A stretch of DNA of 64,000 bases from Clostridiales bacterium (GTDB taxonomy: Bacteria; Bacillota; Clostridia; Christensenellales; Borkfalkiaceae). Positions within the stretch are counted from its first letter, which is position 1. Every line of letters starts with the position of its first letter. The position numbers were made by a program, and so were the translations under genes. The stretch covers positions 124,001-188,000 of the forward strand of contig SVHH01000003.1 in assembly GCA_015055945.1 (NCBI GenBank). The letters are read 5' to 3'. This document shows, piece after piece, positions 38,780 to 48,139 of the stretch. The notes beneath the pieces are model-generated. The model did not search any database. It was given only the letters and a program-made list of their open reading frames with translations, and had not been told where the DNA came from.

Positions 38780-41403
38780 CCTTTTAAGTCTGCAATTTGT
38801 GCTTCAATTTTTTTACGCATATCGATATACTTATCGAGTTTTGCCCTTTCAGAATCAACTAACGCTTTAGGTGCTTTTTCTAAGAAACCGTTGTTAGAGA
38901 GTTTGCCGTTTGCACGCGCAATTTCCTTTTCAACGGTGTTTAGTTCGCCTTTAAGTCTTTCAAGTTCTTGTTCAAAGTCAACAAGATCTCCAAGCGGAAC
39001 GAAAAGTTCAAAGCCGTCAATTACTTGTGATACCACTTGCTTAGGTAATTGCGTTTTATCTTCAATTATTTGAATATCAGACACACCCGCAAGTTTAATA
39101 ATATACACAGAGCCGTTTTTAAGCGGCTTTTTATTTTGCGTAATTGCGTAAAGGGTTACCTTTTTAGAAGGAGCAGCCCCTACTTTTGCCTTAATATTTC
39201 TAACGGTTTTAATAATTTCTTTTACAGGTTCAATTTCGTTCACGCTTGAAGGATATCTAAGTTTAGAGTTATATCTCGGGAAATCAGCAAGCATAAGTGG
39301 GCCGTTTGCACCAGGAATACTTTTATAAATCTTTTCAGTAATAAACGGAACGAAAGGATGTAAAAGTTTAATAATTTCACCTAAAACATAAACTAATACG
39401 CTAACCGTATCGTTACGCTTTTTTTCATCTTCACCGTAAAGAACGGGTTTGGTAAGTTCAATATACCAGTCGCAGAAGTCCGTCCATACGAAGTCATAAA
39501 GGTTTGCAAGCGCAACACCCATCTCGTATTTTTCCATATTTATAGTAACTTCTCTAACCGTTTTATTGAGTTTAGAGATAATCCACTTATCAGCAGCACA
39601 AAGTTTACAATCTTTAATATCGCTGATAGTTTTATCTTCAGCATTCATGATAACAAAACGAGACGCGTTCCAAATCTTATTCATAAAGTTGCGCGCGCCT
39701 TCAATCTTTTCATCAGAGAAACGCATGTCACTACCAGCAGCAACACCGTTAATAAGTGAAAATCTTAAAGTATCAGCGCCAAATTTATCAATAATTTCAG
39801 TTGGGTCAATACCGTTACCTAAAGACTTACTCATCTTTCTACCTTGTGAGTCGCGAACTAAACCGTGTATAAGAACGTCTTTAAACGGAATACGTTTCAT
39901 ATGTTCTAAGCCAGAGAAAATCATTCTTGCAACCCAGAAGAAAATAATATCGTAACCAGTAACTAAAACGTCTGTGGGATAGAAATATTCCAAATCTTCA
40001 GTCTTATCGGGATAACCGAGAGTTGAGAACGGCCATAATGCTGATGAAAACCAAGTATCCAAAACGTCTTCATCTTGCTTAATGTTATGGCTACCGCATT
40101 TGGTACACACTTTTACGTCTTCTTTAGAAATCATCATTTCGCCGCAATCTTGACAGTAATATGCGGGAATACGGTGTCCCCACCAAAGTTGACGTGAAAT
40201 ACACCAGTCTCTAACGTTTTCCATCCAGTTGAAGTAAATTTTAGAAAATCTATCGGGCGTAAACTTAACGCTCTTTTTTCTTACTACGTCAATTGCAGGT
40301 TTTGCAAGCGGTTCCATCTTAACGAACCATTGTTTACTTACAATAGGTTCAACGGTGTGGTTACATCTATAGCAATGACCAACGTTGTGGTGTAACGGTT
40401 CAATTTTTTCCAAAACGCCGAGTTTTTTTAATTCTTCAACGATTTTTTCTCTACATTCTAAAGCGGGCATACCACAGTATTTGCCTGCTTTTTCGTTCAT
40501 TAAACCATCATCAGCGATAACTCTAACAACTTCTAAGTTATGTCTTATACCAACTTCAAAGTCGTTGGGGTCGTGTGCGGGAGTAATCTTAACAGCGCCC
40601 GTACCGAATTCAAGTTCAACGTATTCGTCGAATACGATAGGAATTTCTTTGTTTACGATAGGTAAAATCAAAGATTTACCCTTCATATTAGCGTAACGCT
40701 TATCTTTGGGGTTAACGGCAACTGCGGTATCACCTAACATAGTTTCGGGACGTGATGTTGCAACTGTAATAAATTCATCACTATCCTTTACGGGATATTT
40801 GATATACCAAAGGTGGCTGTCTTCCTCAACGTATTCAACTTCCGCATCAGAGAGTGCAGTTTTACATTCGGGACACCAGTTGATAATTCTATCTCCCCTA
40901 TAAATTAGACCTTTTTCGTAAAGATTTACAAAAACTTCCTTAACTGCGCGTGAACATTTTTCATCCATAGTAAACGCCAAACGAGACCAGTCACAAGAAG
41001 AACCCAAAGTTTTTAATTGTTCAATAATTCTTCCGCCGTACTTTTCCTTCCAAGCCCAAGCACGTTCTAAGAAACCTTCACGACCGATGTCGTTTTTAGT
41101 AATGCCTTCTTTAGCCATTTGTTCAACGATTTTAACTTCGGTTGCAATAGATGCGTGGTCAGTACCAGGGAGCCAAAGCGCACTGTAACCTTGCATACGC
41201 TTAAATCTAATAAGAGTATCTTGCAAAGTTTCATCCAAAGCGTGCCCCATATGTAACTGACCAGTAATATTGGGCGGCGGTATAACGATAGTGAACGGTA
41301 ATTTATTAGCATCAACGTGCGCCTTAAAATACCCGTTACTTTCCCATTCCTGATAAATATCCTTCTCAAACTCCGAAGGATTGTAAGTTTTTGCCATATC
41401 CAT
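38776..41403 (-). CDS. valS: Valyl-tRNA synthetase
   Basis: IPPPNITGQLHMGHALDETLQDTLIRFKRMQGYSALWLPGTDHASIATE, GRKMSKSLGNGIDP. Confidence 0.97.
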   Translation of the reverse strand: MDMAKTYNPSEFEKDIYQEWESNGYFKAHVDANKLPFTIVIPPPNITGQLHMGHALDETLQDTLIRFKRMQGYSALWLPGTDHASIATEVKIVEQMAKEGITKNDIGREGFLERAWAWKEKYGGRIIEQLKTLGSSCDWSRLAFTMDEKCSRAVKEVFVNLYEKGLIYRGDRIINWCPECKTALSDAEVEYVEEDSHLWYIKYPVKDSDEFITVATSRPETMLGDTAVAVNPKDKRYANMKGKSLILPIVNKEIPIVFDEYVELEFGTGAVKITPAHDPNDFEVGIRHNLEVVRVIADDGLMNEKAGKYCGMPALECREKIVEELKKLGVLEKIEPLHHNVGHCYRCNHTVEPIVSKQWFVKMEPLAKPAIDVVRKKSVKFTPDRFSKIYFNWMENVRDWCISRQLWWGHRIPAYYCQDCGEMMISKEDVKVCTKCGSHNIKQDEDVLDTWFSSALWPFSTLGYPDKTEDLEYFYPTDVLVTGYDIIFFWVARMIFSGLEHMKRIPFKDVLIHGLVRDSQGRKMSKSLGNGIDPTEIIDKFGADTLRFSLINGVAAGSDMRFSDEKIEGARNFMNKIWNASRFVIMNAEDKTISDIKDCKLCAADKWIISKLNKTVREVTINMEKYEMGVALANLYDFVWTDFCDWYIELTKPVLYGEDEKKRNDTVSVLVYVLGEIIKLLHPFVPFITEKIYKSIPGANGPLMLADFPRYNSKLRYPSSVNEIEPVKEIIKTVRNIKAKVGAAPSKKVTLYAITQNKKPLKNGSVYIIKLAGVSDIQIIEDKTQLPKQVVSQVIDGFELFVPLGDLVDFEQELERLKGELNTVEKEIARANGKLSNNGFLEKAPKALVDSERAKLDKYIDMRKKIEAQIADLKG

Positions 41404-41539
41404 AAGGCTATTTCTCCTTTTTACTATACCCGAATATTATATATAATATTTTTTCTAAAGTCAATCATTATCGACAGCATTGTCAAATATAAAAATTTTT
41501 TCATACAATAAATTATAAAAATTTTCTTAGGAGAAATAA

Positions 41540-42526
41540 ATGAAAAAAATTATAGCACTCTTTCTATCCCTTATTCTTTTTCTTTTCCCCTTATCGGCAT
41601 GCCAAGAAAAAGATTCTGGCACAATAAGGCTTAACGAAGTAACACACTCGGTGTTTTACGCACCTTTATACTTAGCGATTGAAAAAGGTTACTTTAGTGA
41701 AGAAAACATAACTATTGAACTTACCAACGGCGGCGGTGCTGATAACTCTATGACCGCAATTTTATCTGGAACTGCAGATATAGGTTTAATGGGCCCCGAA
41801 ACCGTTATTTACGTTCAAAATCAAGGCAAAAAAGACGCACCAAAAGTATTTGGTCAACTAACCCAAAAAGACGGCTCTTTCTTGGTTTCAAGAATTGCTG
41901 AACCAGATTTTGAGTGGAGTAACTTAAAAGACAAAGAAATTCTTGCAGGTAGAAAAGGCGGCGTCCCCGCAATGACCTTTGAGTACGTACTAAACGAATT
42001 AGGCATGCAAAACGGCAAGGACTTTACACTTAATTTTGACGTTCAATTCAACCTTATGACAAGCGCGTTTTTAGGTGGAACAGCGGACTATTGCACGGTG
42101 TTTGAGCCAACTGCTTCCGAATATCAAGCAAGTGGCAAATGGCACGTTGTGGCAAGTGTTGGCGCTCAGGCTGGCGAAATCCCCTACACTTCATTTATTG
42201 CTTTAGACAGTTATCTTAAAAATAATGCCGATACTGTTAAAGGTTTTTTAAGAGCGATAAAAAAAGCACACGAATTTATGGCAACACACACCGAATATGA
42301 AGTTGCTGAAGCGATAGTAAAACAATTTCCTTCAACGTCCATTACTTCAATTGAAACTTCAATAAAAAGTTACAAAGCAATAGACGCATGGAAAACTAAT
42401 TTACAAGCAACCGAACAAAGTTTTGAAAGATTACAAACTATTATGCAAAATGCAGGCGAATTAGATAGGAAAGTTCCATTCAATAAATTAGTTGATAACT
42501 CGTTTGCAAAAGAAATATTCGGTTAA
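41540..42526 (+). CDS. ABC transporter substrate-binding lipoprotein (NMT1/THI5-like, SsuA/ThiY type)
   Basis: Lipobox LFPLSAC; IRLNEVTHSVFYAPLYLAIEKGYFSEENITIELTNGGGADNSMTAILSGTADIGLMGPET. Confidence 0.9.
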   Translation: MKKIIALFLSLILFLFPLSACQEKDSGTIRLNEVTHSVFYAPLYLAIEKGYFSEENITIELTNGGGADNSMTAILSGTADIGLMGPETVIYVQNQGKKDAPKVFGQLTQKDGSFLVSRIAEPDFEWSNLKDKEILAGRKGGVPAMTFEYVLNELGMQNGKDFTLNFDVQFNLMTSAFLGGTADYCTVFEPTASEYQASGKWHVVASVGAQAGEIPYTSFIALDSYLKNNADTVKGFLRAIKKAHEFMATHTEYEVAEAIVKQFPSTSITSIETSIKSYKAIDAWKTNLQATEQSFERLQTIMQNAGELDRKVPFNKLVDNSFAKEIFG

Positions 42527-42551
42527 AAATTTATAACTTACGGCGGAAAAA

Positions 42552-43301
42552 ATGAAAAAACTACTTGAACTGAAAAACGTTTCGCTAACCTACTATACGG
42601 TTAGTGATGAAATAAAAGCGGTTGAAAACTTAAGTTTTGACTGTTTGGACGGCGAATTTACTTCAATTATTGGACCGTCAGGCTGCGGAAAAACAACGAT
42701 ATTATCATTGATTGCTGGGCTTATCAAAGCAACTGAAGGCGAAATTTTCATAAATGGCAACTCTACTCCATCTCACGATAATTTGGCGTATATGCTGCAA
42801 AAAGACCAACTTTTTCCGTGGCGAACAATAGAAAAAAACGTTTATCTTCCGCTAGAAATAAAAAAGAGTATTAATGAACAAACAAAAGAATTTGCAAACA
42901 ATTTACTTGAAAAATACGGATTAAGCGAATTTAAGAAAAAATATCCATCACAATTATCGGGCGGTATGCGGCAACGCGCCGCGCTTATTCGCACGCTTGT
43001 TTCTAATCCGTCGCTTTTACTACTTGATGAACCGTTTTCTGCTTTAGATTCTCAAACACGCCTATCCGTTTGCGATGACGTATATAAAATTATAAAACAC
43101 GAGCAAAAAACTGCAGTTTTAGTTACCCACGACATATCTGAAGCAATCTCTATGTCTGACAAAATCATAGTCCTAACCGATAGGCCAGCAAAGGTTAAAT
43201 GCATTTTTAGACCAACTATTGAAGGAGCAACCCCATTAAAGAAAAGAGAAGATAAAGAATTCAGTATTTGGTTTGAAAAAATATGGAAGGAGTTACACTA
43301 A
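42552..43301 (+). CDS. ABC transporter ATP-binding protein (nitrate/sulfonate/bicarbonate/thiamine-precursor type)
   Basis: IIGPSGCGKTTILSLIAGL, LSGGMRQRAALIRTL, LLLDEPFSALD. Confidence 0.94.
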   Translation: MKKLLELKNVSLTYYTVSDEIKAVENLSFDCLDGEFTSIIGPSGCGKTTILSLIAGLIKATEGEIFINGNSTPSHDNLAYMLQKDQLFPWRTIEKNVYLPLEIKKSINEQTKEFANNLLEKYGLSEFKKKYPSQLSGGMRQRAALIRTLVSNPSLLLLDEPFSALDSQTRLSVCDDVYKIIKHEQKTAVLVTHDISEAISMSDKIIVLTDRPAKVKCIFRPTIEGATPLKKREDKEFSIWFEKIWKELH

Positions 43302-44116
43302 TGAAGAAAGATACAACTCAATTTTCACCCAAACATCTTCTATATATTAAAAAAGTAAAACGAGAAAATATCTTTATATTTTCTATGCGATTTATTATCC
43401 TTGCCCTACTTTTAGGACTTTGGGAACTATTTGCAACTTTAAACATTATCGATTCCTTTATAACTAGTAGTCCGTCAAAAATAGTTTTAACAATAAAAGA
43501 CTTATGGGTAGAAAATAATCTTTTTTACCATATGCTTATAACATTATACGAAACTGTTTTAGGCTTTCTTATAGCGGTTGGGGTTGGTTTTGTAGTTGCT
43601 CTTATTCTTTGGTGGTCAGAACGTTTAAGACGCATTTTAGAACCTTATATCGTAGTCCTAAATAGTTTACCCAAAATTGCTCTAGGTCCAATCATTATTG
43701 TTTGGTGTGGAAGTGGAAGTAAAGCAATAATTTTTATGGCAATTTTAATAGGCGTAATCGTAGCGATTATGACCATGCTTAACGGCTTTTTATCAACGGA
43801 TAAAAACAAGATTTTATTGCTTAAATCAATGGGTGCGACTAAATTTCAAACATTGACAAAATTAGTTATACCCGGAAGTTTTCCTACTCTAATCAGTATG
43901 CTAAAGATTAGTGTTGGGCTTGCTTGGGTTGGCTCTATTATGGGCGAATATTTAGTTTCGAGAGCAGGCTTAGGTTATCTAATCGTATACGGCGGCCAAG
44001 TTTTTAAACTTGACTTAGTTATGGCTGCAACAGTTGTTCTTTGCGCCTTAGCAACCCTTATGTACGCTTTCGTTGCTTTACTTGAACGACTTTTAATAAA
44101 AGAAATTAAAAAATAA
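43301..44116 (+). CDS. ABC transporter permease (BPD inner membrane family)
   Basis: LNSLPKIALGPIIIVWCG...KSMGATKFQTLTKLVIPGSFPTLISMLKISVGLAWVGSIMGEYL; start at ATG 43301, preceded by GGAG. Confidence 0.93.
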   Translation: MKKDTTQFSPKHLLYIKKVKRENIFIFSMRFIILALLLGLWELFATLNIIDSFITSSPSKIVLTIKDLWVENNLFYHMLITLYETVLGFLIAVGVGFVVALILWWSERLRRILEPYIVVLNSLPKIALGPIIIVWCGSGSKAIIFMAILIGVIVAIMTMLNGFLSTDKNKILLLKSMGATKFQTLTKLVIPGSFPTLISMLKISVGLAWVGSIMGEYLVSRAGLGYLIVYGGQVFKLDLVMAATVVLCALATLMYAFVALLERLLIKEIKK

Positions 44117-44118
44117 CT

Positions 44119-44148
44119 AAAAGGGCGAACAAATTTGTTCGCCCTTTT
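44119..44148. terminator. Bidirectional intrinsic terminator
   Basis: AAAAGGGCGAACAAATTTGTTCGCCCTTTT between convergent genes. Confidence 0.85.
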
Positions 44149-44149
44149 A

Positions 44150-46111
44150 CTATTTATCTTTATTGATTGAACAGCATAAAGAATTTATAACCGCAAAAAT
44201 CATTACTCCAACGTCACCAAACATCGCTAGCCAAATAGGAACGCTAAAAATCACACTAGACAACATTATTAAAACTTTAACCGCTATTGAAAACACGATA
44301 TTAAACGTTACAACACTCTTGATTTTTTTCGAATATTTAACTGCAAACGGAAGTTTAATTAAATCGTCGTTCATAATGATAACGTCGGCACTTTCCATAG
44401 CAATTTCACTACCCATTCCGCCCATAGCAACGCCAACGTCTGAAGCGGCAAGTGTTGGGCTATCGTTAATACCATCTCCAACGTAAACCTTTATACCCTT
44501 TTCATCTTTAGATATTTCTTTAAATGTTTTTAATTTATCTTCGGGCAATAACTGAGCAAAAACATCATCAATTCCAACGCTTTTACCAACTTCGTTAGCA
44601 ACTACAACGTTATCGCCTGATAACATATAAGTTTTTTTAACGCCTAATTTTTTAAGTTTATTTACAGCCAAGACACTATTTGGTTTTACAGCGTCTTTTA
44701 ATAAAATACTAGCAGCGTGCTTTCCGTCAACAGCAACAAAAATCTGCGTACCAAAATATTCGCTTTTAACGATTTCTATATTGTTTTCTTGTAACAAAAG
44801 TTCGTTACCTACTAAAATACTTTTTCCATCAATACTGCCAATCATCCCGCACCCAGCAATTTCACTAACACCACTTGCAATATATTCGCTCTTTTCAATA
44901 CTATTAACTATAACCTTTGATATAGGATGATTTGATTTAATTTCTAAAGGATATATAAGTTTTAATATCTCTTCACAACTAAAGCCATTAAACGTTCTAA
45001 CTTCATCAATTTCAAACTCTCCCTTAGTCAAAGTGCCAGTTTTGTCAAACACAAAGACACTTGATTTCGCTAGTTTTTCAATGAAGTTACTGCCCTTTAC
45101 TAGCACACCATTTTTAGCAAGCGCACCAATACCGACAAAAAATGCTAAAGGAACGGAAATTACTAATGCACACGGACAAGAAACCACTAAAAACGATAGG
45201 CTTTTATAAATCCATTTAACAAAATTCATATTGTCAAATAGCGGAACGACAAATGCAATGATTGCAGCAAGAAACAATACAATCGGCGTATAAACTTTTG
45301 CAAATGCACTTATAAATTTTTGGCTTTTTGCCTTTTTAGAAGTAGCCCCTTCTACAAGTTGAATTATGCGTTCAACGTTGCTATCTTTATAAAGTTTTTT
45401 AGTTTTAATAACAAAAGCATCTCCAACGTTTATTGCACCGCTAAAAACAGTTTCACCGTTACGGACAAGTGCAAGTTTACTCTCGCCAGTTATTGCCTTT
45501 ACGTCAAGTTCAACGGGCGCACCCATTAAAAAACCGTCTATTGCAACTCGTTCCCCTTTTCTAACTTCAATAAAAGAACCGACTTCAACGTCTTCAGGCT
45601 TAGCATCTTTAATTCCAGTTTTATCTATTAGATGAACGACCGTGCTCTTTAAACTTGCAAGCCCAGCGATTTTTTTACGAGAACTGCCCGTTGCAATACC
45701 TTCAAGCATTTCCCCAAACGAAAAAAGCGTAACAATAAACGCACCTTCAAAGTATTCGCCTAGGATAAAAGCAGTAACCGATGCAATTGCCATCAAAAGA
45801 TTTTCATCAAAAATCTTTCCTTTGCAAATATTTTTAACGCAGTTTATAATAAGTTCAAATCCACAAACAAGTGCAGCACATATAAATAAAATGAGTTGTA
45901 ACACTTCACTTGAAATAAAACAAGCCGCAATAATCAATATCGCAGATATAAATATTTTGATAAAATCAAACTTAAAAGCACAAAAAACGCTCTCAGTTGA
46001 ATTTATAACTTCTTCTGCTTTTGCAGCGCAATGTTCACAGCCGCAAGAAAGCCCTTCTACCCCGTGAGAATGATTATCGAGACTATGTGAGTGATTATGT
46101 TCGTTCTTCAT
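44150..46111 (-). CDS. Heavy-metal translocating P1B-type ATPase (Zn/Cd type)
   Basis: CPC motif SCPCALVISVPLAFFVGIG, VFDKTGTLTKGEFEI, SNHPISK, GDGINDSPTLAASDVGVAMG; His/Cys-rich N-terminus. Confidence 0.95.
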   Translation of the reverse strand: MKNEHNHSHSLDNHSHGVEGLSCGCEHCAAKAEEVINSTESVFCAFKFDFIKIFISAILIIAACFISSEVLQLILFICAALVCGFELIINCVKNICKGKIFDENLLMAIASVTAFILGEYFEGAFIVTLFSFGEMLEGIATGSSRKKIAGLASLKSTVVHLIDKTGIKDAKPEDVEVGSFIEVRKGERVAIDGFLMGAPVELDVKAITGESKLALVRNGETVFSGAINVGDAFVIKTKKLYKDSNVERIIQLVEGATSKKAKSQKFISAFAKVYTPIVLFLAAIIAFVVPLFDNMNFVKWIYKSLSFLVVSCPCALVISVPLAFFVGIGALAKNGVLVKGSNFIEKLAKSSVFVFDKTGTLTKGEFEIDEVRTFNGFSCEEILKLIYPLEIKSNHPISKVIVNSIEKSEYIASGVSEIAGCGMIGSIDGKSILVGNELLLQENNIEIVKSEYFGTQIFVAVDGKHAASILLKDAVKPNSVLAVNKLKKLGVKKTYMLSGDNVVVANEVGKSVGIDDVFAQLLPEDKLKTFKEISKDEKGIKVYVGDGINDSPTLAASDVGVAMGGMGSEIAMESADVIIMNDDLIKLPFAVKYSKKIKSVVTFNIVFSIAVKVLIMLSSVIFSVPIWLAMFGDVGVMIFAVINSLCCSINKDK

Positions 46112-46129
46112 TTGCCTTCTCCTTACTTA

Positions 46130-46147
46130 ATTAGCAACCACTAATAT
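46130..46147. promoter_or_regulatory. Candidate ArsR operator 2 (upstream of P1B ATPase)
   Basis: Minus strand ATATTAGTGGTTGCTAAT, differs at two positions from the dyad upstream of arsR. Confidence 0.6.
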
Positions 46148-46186
46148 ATGGCTTATTATTTAAGGCGACTAAATGCCGCCCTAAAA

Positions 46187-46528
46187 TTAACAATGCCTAT
46201 GTTGCAGTGCTGCTTTTATAATTGAAGCAACGTGCTCGTCAGCAATCGAGTATAAAACTTGGTTTGCTTCTTTTCTAGATTTAATAATCTTGCCGTCTTT
46301 AAGTTTTTTAAGATGTTGTGACGTTGCCGACTGTTTTGCGCCAGTAATTTCGCATATGTGATAAACGCAAAGTTCGCCTTCCATAAGCGCAAGTAAAATC
46401 TTCATTCTACTGTTATCGCCAAGTAAAGAAAAAATTTTGCTAACCGCTTCGACTTGCGCGCCATATTCCCCCGACGCGTTTAACTTTTCTTTTATTCCGT
46501 TGTGTTGATGTGATTCACACTTTTTCAT
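46187..46528 (-). CDS. ArsR/SmtB family metalloregulator
   Basis: MKILLALMEGELCVYHICEITGAKQSATSQHLKKLKDGKIIKSRKEANQVLYSI; C-terminal DEHVASIIKAALQHRHC. Confidence 0.94.
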   Translation of the reverse strand: MKKCESHQHNGIKEKLNASGEYGAQVEAVSKIFSLLGDNSRMKILLALMEGELCVYHICEITGAKQSATSQHLKKLKDGKIIKSRKEANQVLYSIADEHVASIIKAALQHRHC

Positions 46529-46537
46529 AAAGCACCT

Positions 46538-46557
46538 ATATTAGTATTTGCTAATAT
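46538..46557. promoter_or_regulatory. Candidate ArsR operator 1 (ATATTAG-TATTTG-CTAATAT)
   Basis: 7-bp perfect dyad overlapping the -10 TAATAT (46556-46561) of a minus-strand promoter with TTGACA at 46579-46584 (17-nt spacer). Confidence 0.7.
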
Positions 46558-46600
46558 ATTAGCACAACGGTTAATAAATGTCAAGCGTTTTAATTATGCT

Positions 46601-48079
46601 TTATAAAAGAATACAAATAATTCCGCCGCGGCTTTCGTTAACTATTCGAGTTAAAGTTTTTCTCATTTTGTGCTGCGCTTCTTTGGGCATAGCGGTAAGT
46701 TTACCCGCCAAACCTTCGTTAACTAAATCGTGTAATGATTTACCAAACATATTCGTTTCCCAAATACCTGCTGGATTATCTTCAAATTTAGTCATAATAT
46801 AGTTTATTAAGTCTTCGCCTTGCTTTTCAGTTCCTACGATAGGCGCAACTTCAGTTTCAACATCGACTTTCATTATATGTAAACTGGGCGCTGATGCTTT
46901 TAATTTTACGCCGTATTTACCGCCTTGTTTTACTAAAACAGGCTCTTCTAAATCCATTTCATCAACGGTCGGCAACACCACGCCGTAACCATTTTCATCA
47001 GCATCTAAAAGTGCGTCTTTAATCTTTTGGTAACGTTTCTTTTCGCTTGCAAAAGATTTAATATAACTCATTAAATGGTAATCGTCTTCAATCTCTTCAT
47101 CACATTCGCGCGATAAAACTTTATAAAACAAACCGTCTTTTGGCTTTAATTCATATTCACTTTTACCGCAATCAAGTTTTAATTCTGATAAAGTTACGCC
47201 ATCAAAATTATCGCTTTCTTCAAAAATTGTATCAAGTGCGGGATAATCACGCATTTTTTTGATTGATTTTGAACCTTCCTTAATTCTTTCAATCATTTCA
47301 CAAATTACACTGCTATCGGACGGCAGTGCGCGCATCCATGACGGAATTTTAACGTCAAAAGAACACATAGGAAATTCAAGAAGTACTTTTTCCATAATAG
47401 CACTTATATCTTCCGCGGTCATTGATAAAACGTCCACGCAATGAACTGTTACACCGTGCTTTCTCTCTAATTCGCTTGCAAGTTTTAACGTTGCGTCCGC
47501 GTTGGGCGTTTTTGTGTTTAACACAACGATAAATGGCTTATTTAATCCCTTTAATTCATCAATAACTTTTTCTTCAGCCGCAATATAATTATGGCGCGCA
47601 ATTTCGCCAAAACTGCCGTCGGTTGTTACCACAACCCCAACTGTTGAATACTCGTCGATTACTTTTTTCGTGCCGATAAACGCCGCTTTTTCAAAAGGAA
47701 TTTCCTTATCATCCCAAGGCGTTTTAACTAAGCGGGGTTTTTTATCTTCTTCATGCCCCACCGCACCATCAACTAAATACCCAACGCAATCAACTAGCCT
47801 TACGTTTGCAGATGCTTTGTTCTTAAACTGAACTTTGACAGCGTTTGCAGGTATAAACTTCGGTTGAGTAGTCATAATCGTTTTTCCGTCAGCCGACTGC
47901 GGCATTTCATCGGTTGCAATTTGCTTTTGTAATTTATTACTAATGTTAGGCAGTACTAACTGCTCCATAAATTTACTAATAAAAGTTGACTTACCCGTAC
48001 GCACCGGGCCCACTACGCCTATATAAATATCCCCACCAGTACGCGCAGAAATATCTTTATAGATATTGTATTTTTCCAT
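46601..48079 (-). CDS. spoIVA: Stage IV sporulation protein A
   Basis: MEKYNIYKDISARTGGDIYIGVVGPVRTGKSTFISKFMEQLVLPNI, full-length SpoIVA-like; start MEKY preceded by GGGAGG and 7 T. Confidence 0.96.
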   Translation of the reverse strand: MEKYNIYKDISARTGGDIYIGVVGPVRTGKSTFISKFMEQLVLPNISNKLQKQIATDEMPQSADGKTIMTTQPKFIPANAVKVQFKNKASANVRLVDCVGYLVDGAVGHEEDKKPRLVKTPWDDKEIPFEKAAFIGTKKVIDEYSTVGVVVTTDGSFGEIARHNYIAAEEKVIDELKGLNKPFIVVLNTKTPNADATLKLASELERKHGVTVHCVDVLSMTAEDISAIMEKVLLEFPMCSFDVKIPSWMRALPSDSSVICEMIERIKEGSKSIKKMRDYPALDTIFEESDNFDGVTLSELKLDCGKSEYELKPKDGLFYKVLSRECDEEIEDDYHLMSYIKSFASEKKRYQKIKDALLDADENGYGVVLPTVDEMDLEEPVLVKQGGKYGVKLKASAPSLHIMKVDVETEVAPIVGTEKQGEDLINYIMTKFEDNPAGIWETNMFGKSLHDLVNEGLAGKLTAMPKEAQHKMRKTLTRIVNESRGGIICILL

Positions 48080-48087
48080 AAAAAAAC

Positions 48088-48119
48088 CTCCCATACATTA
48101 CACAAGTAATATATGAGAG
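48088..48119 (-). promoter_or_regulatory. Hairpin overlapping spoIVA SD / terminator-like
   Basis: Minus strand CTCTCATATATTAC-TTGT-GTAATGTATGGGAG-G-TTTTTTT-ATG; 14-bp stem (two G-U pairs). Confidence 0.7.
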
Positions 48120-48139
48120 ACTTCTTTGTATTATGAAAA

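Noticed and set aside
39566-39955. Plus-strand 129-aa ORF
   Set aside because: Antisense to valS
41404-41539. Possible TPP riboswitch before the NMT1/THI5-like ABC genes (and T-box before valS on the other strand)
   Set aside because: No CTGAGA/ACCTGA TPP consensus and no T-box core in this short AT-rich region
45642-46067. Plus-strand 141-aa ORF
   Set aside because: Antisense to the P1B ATPase, no domain
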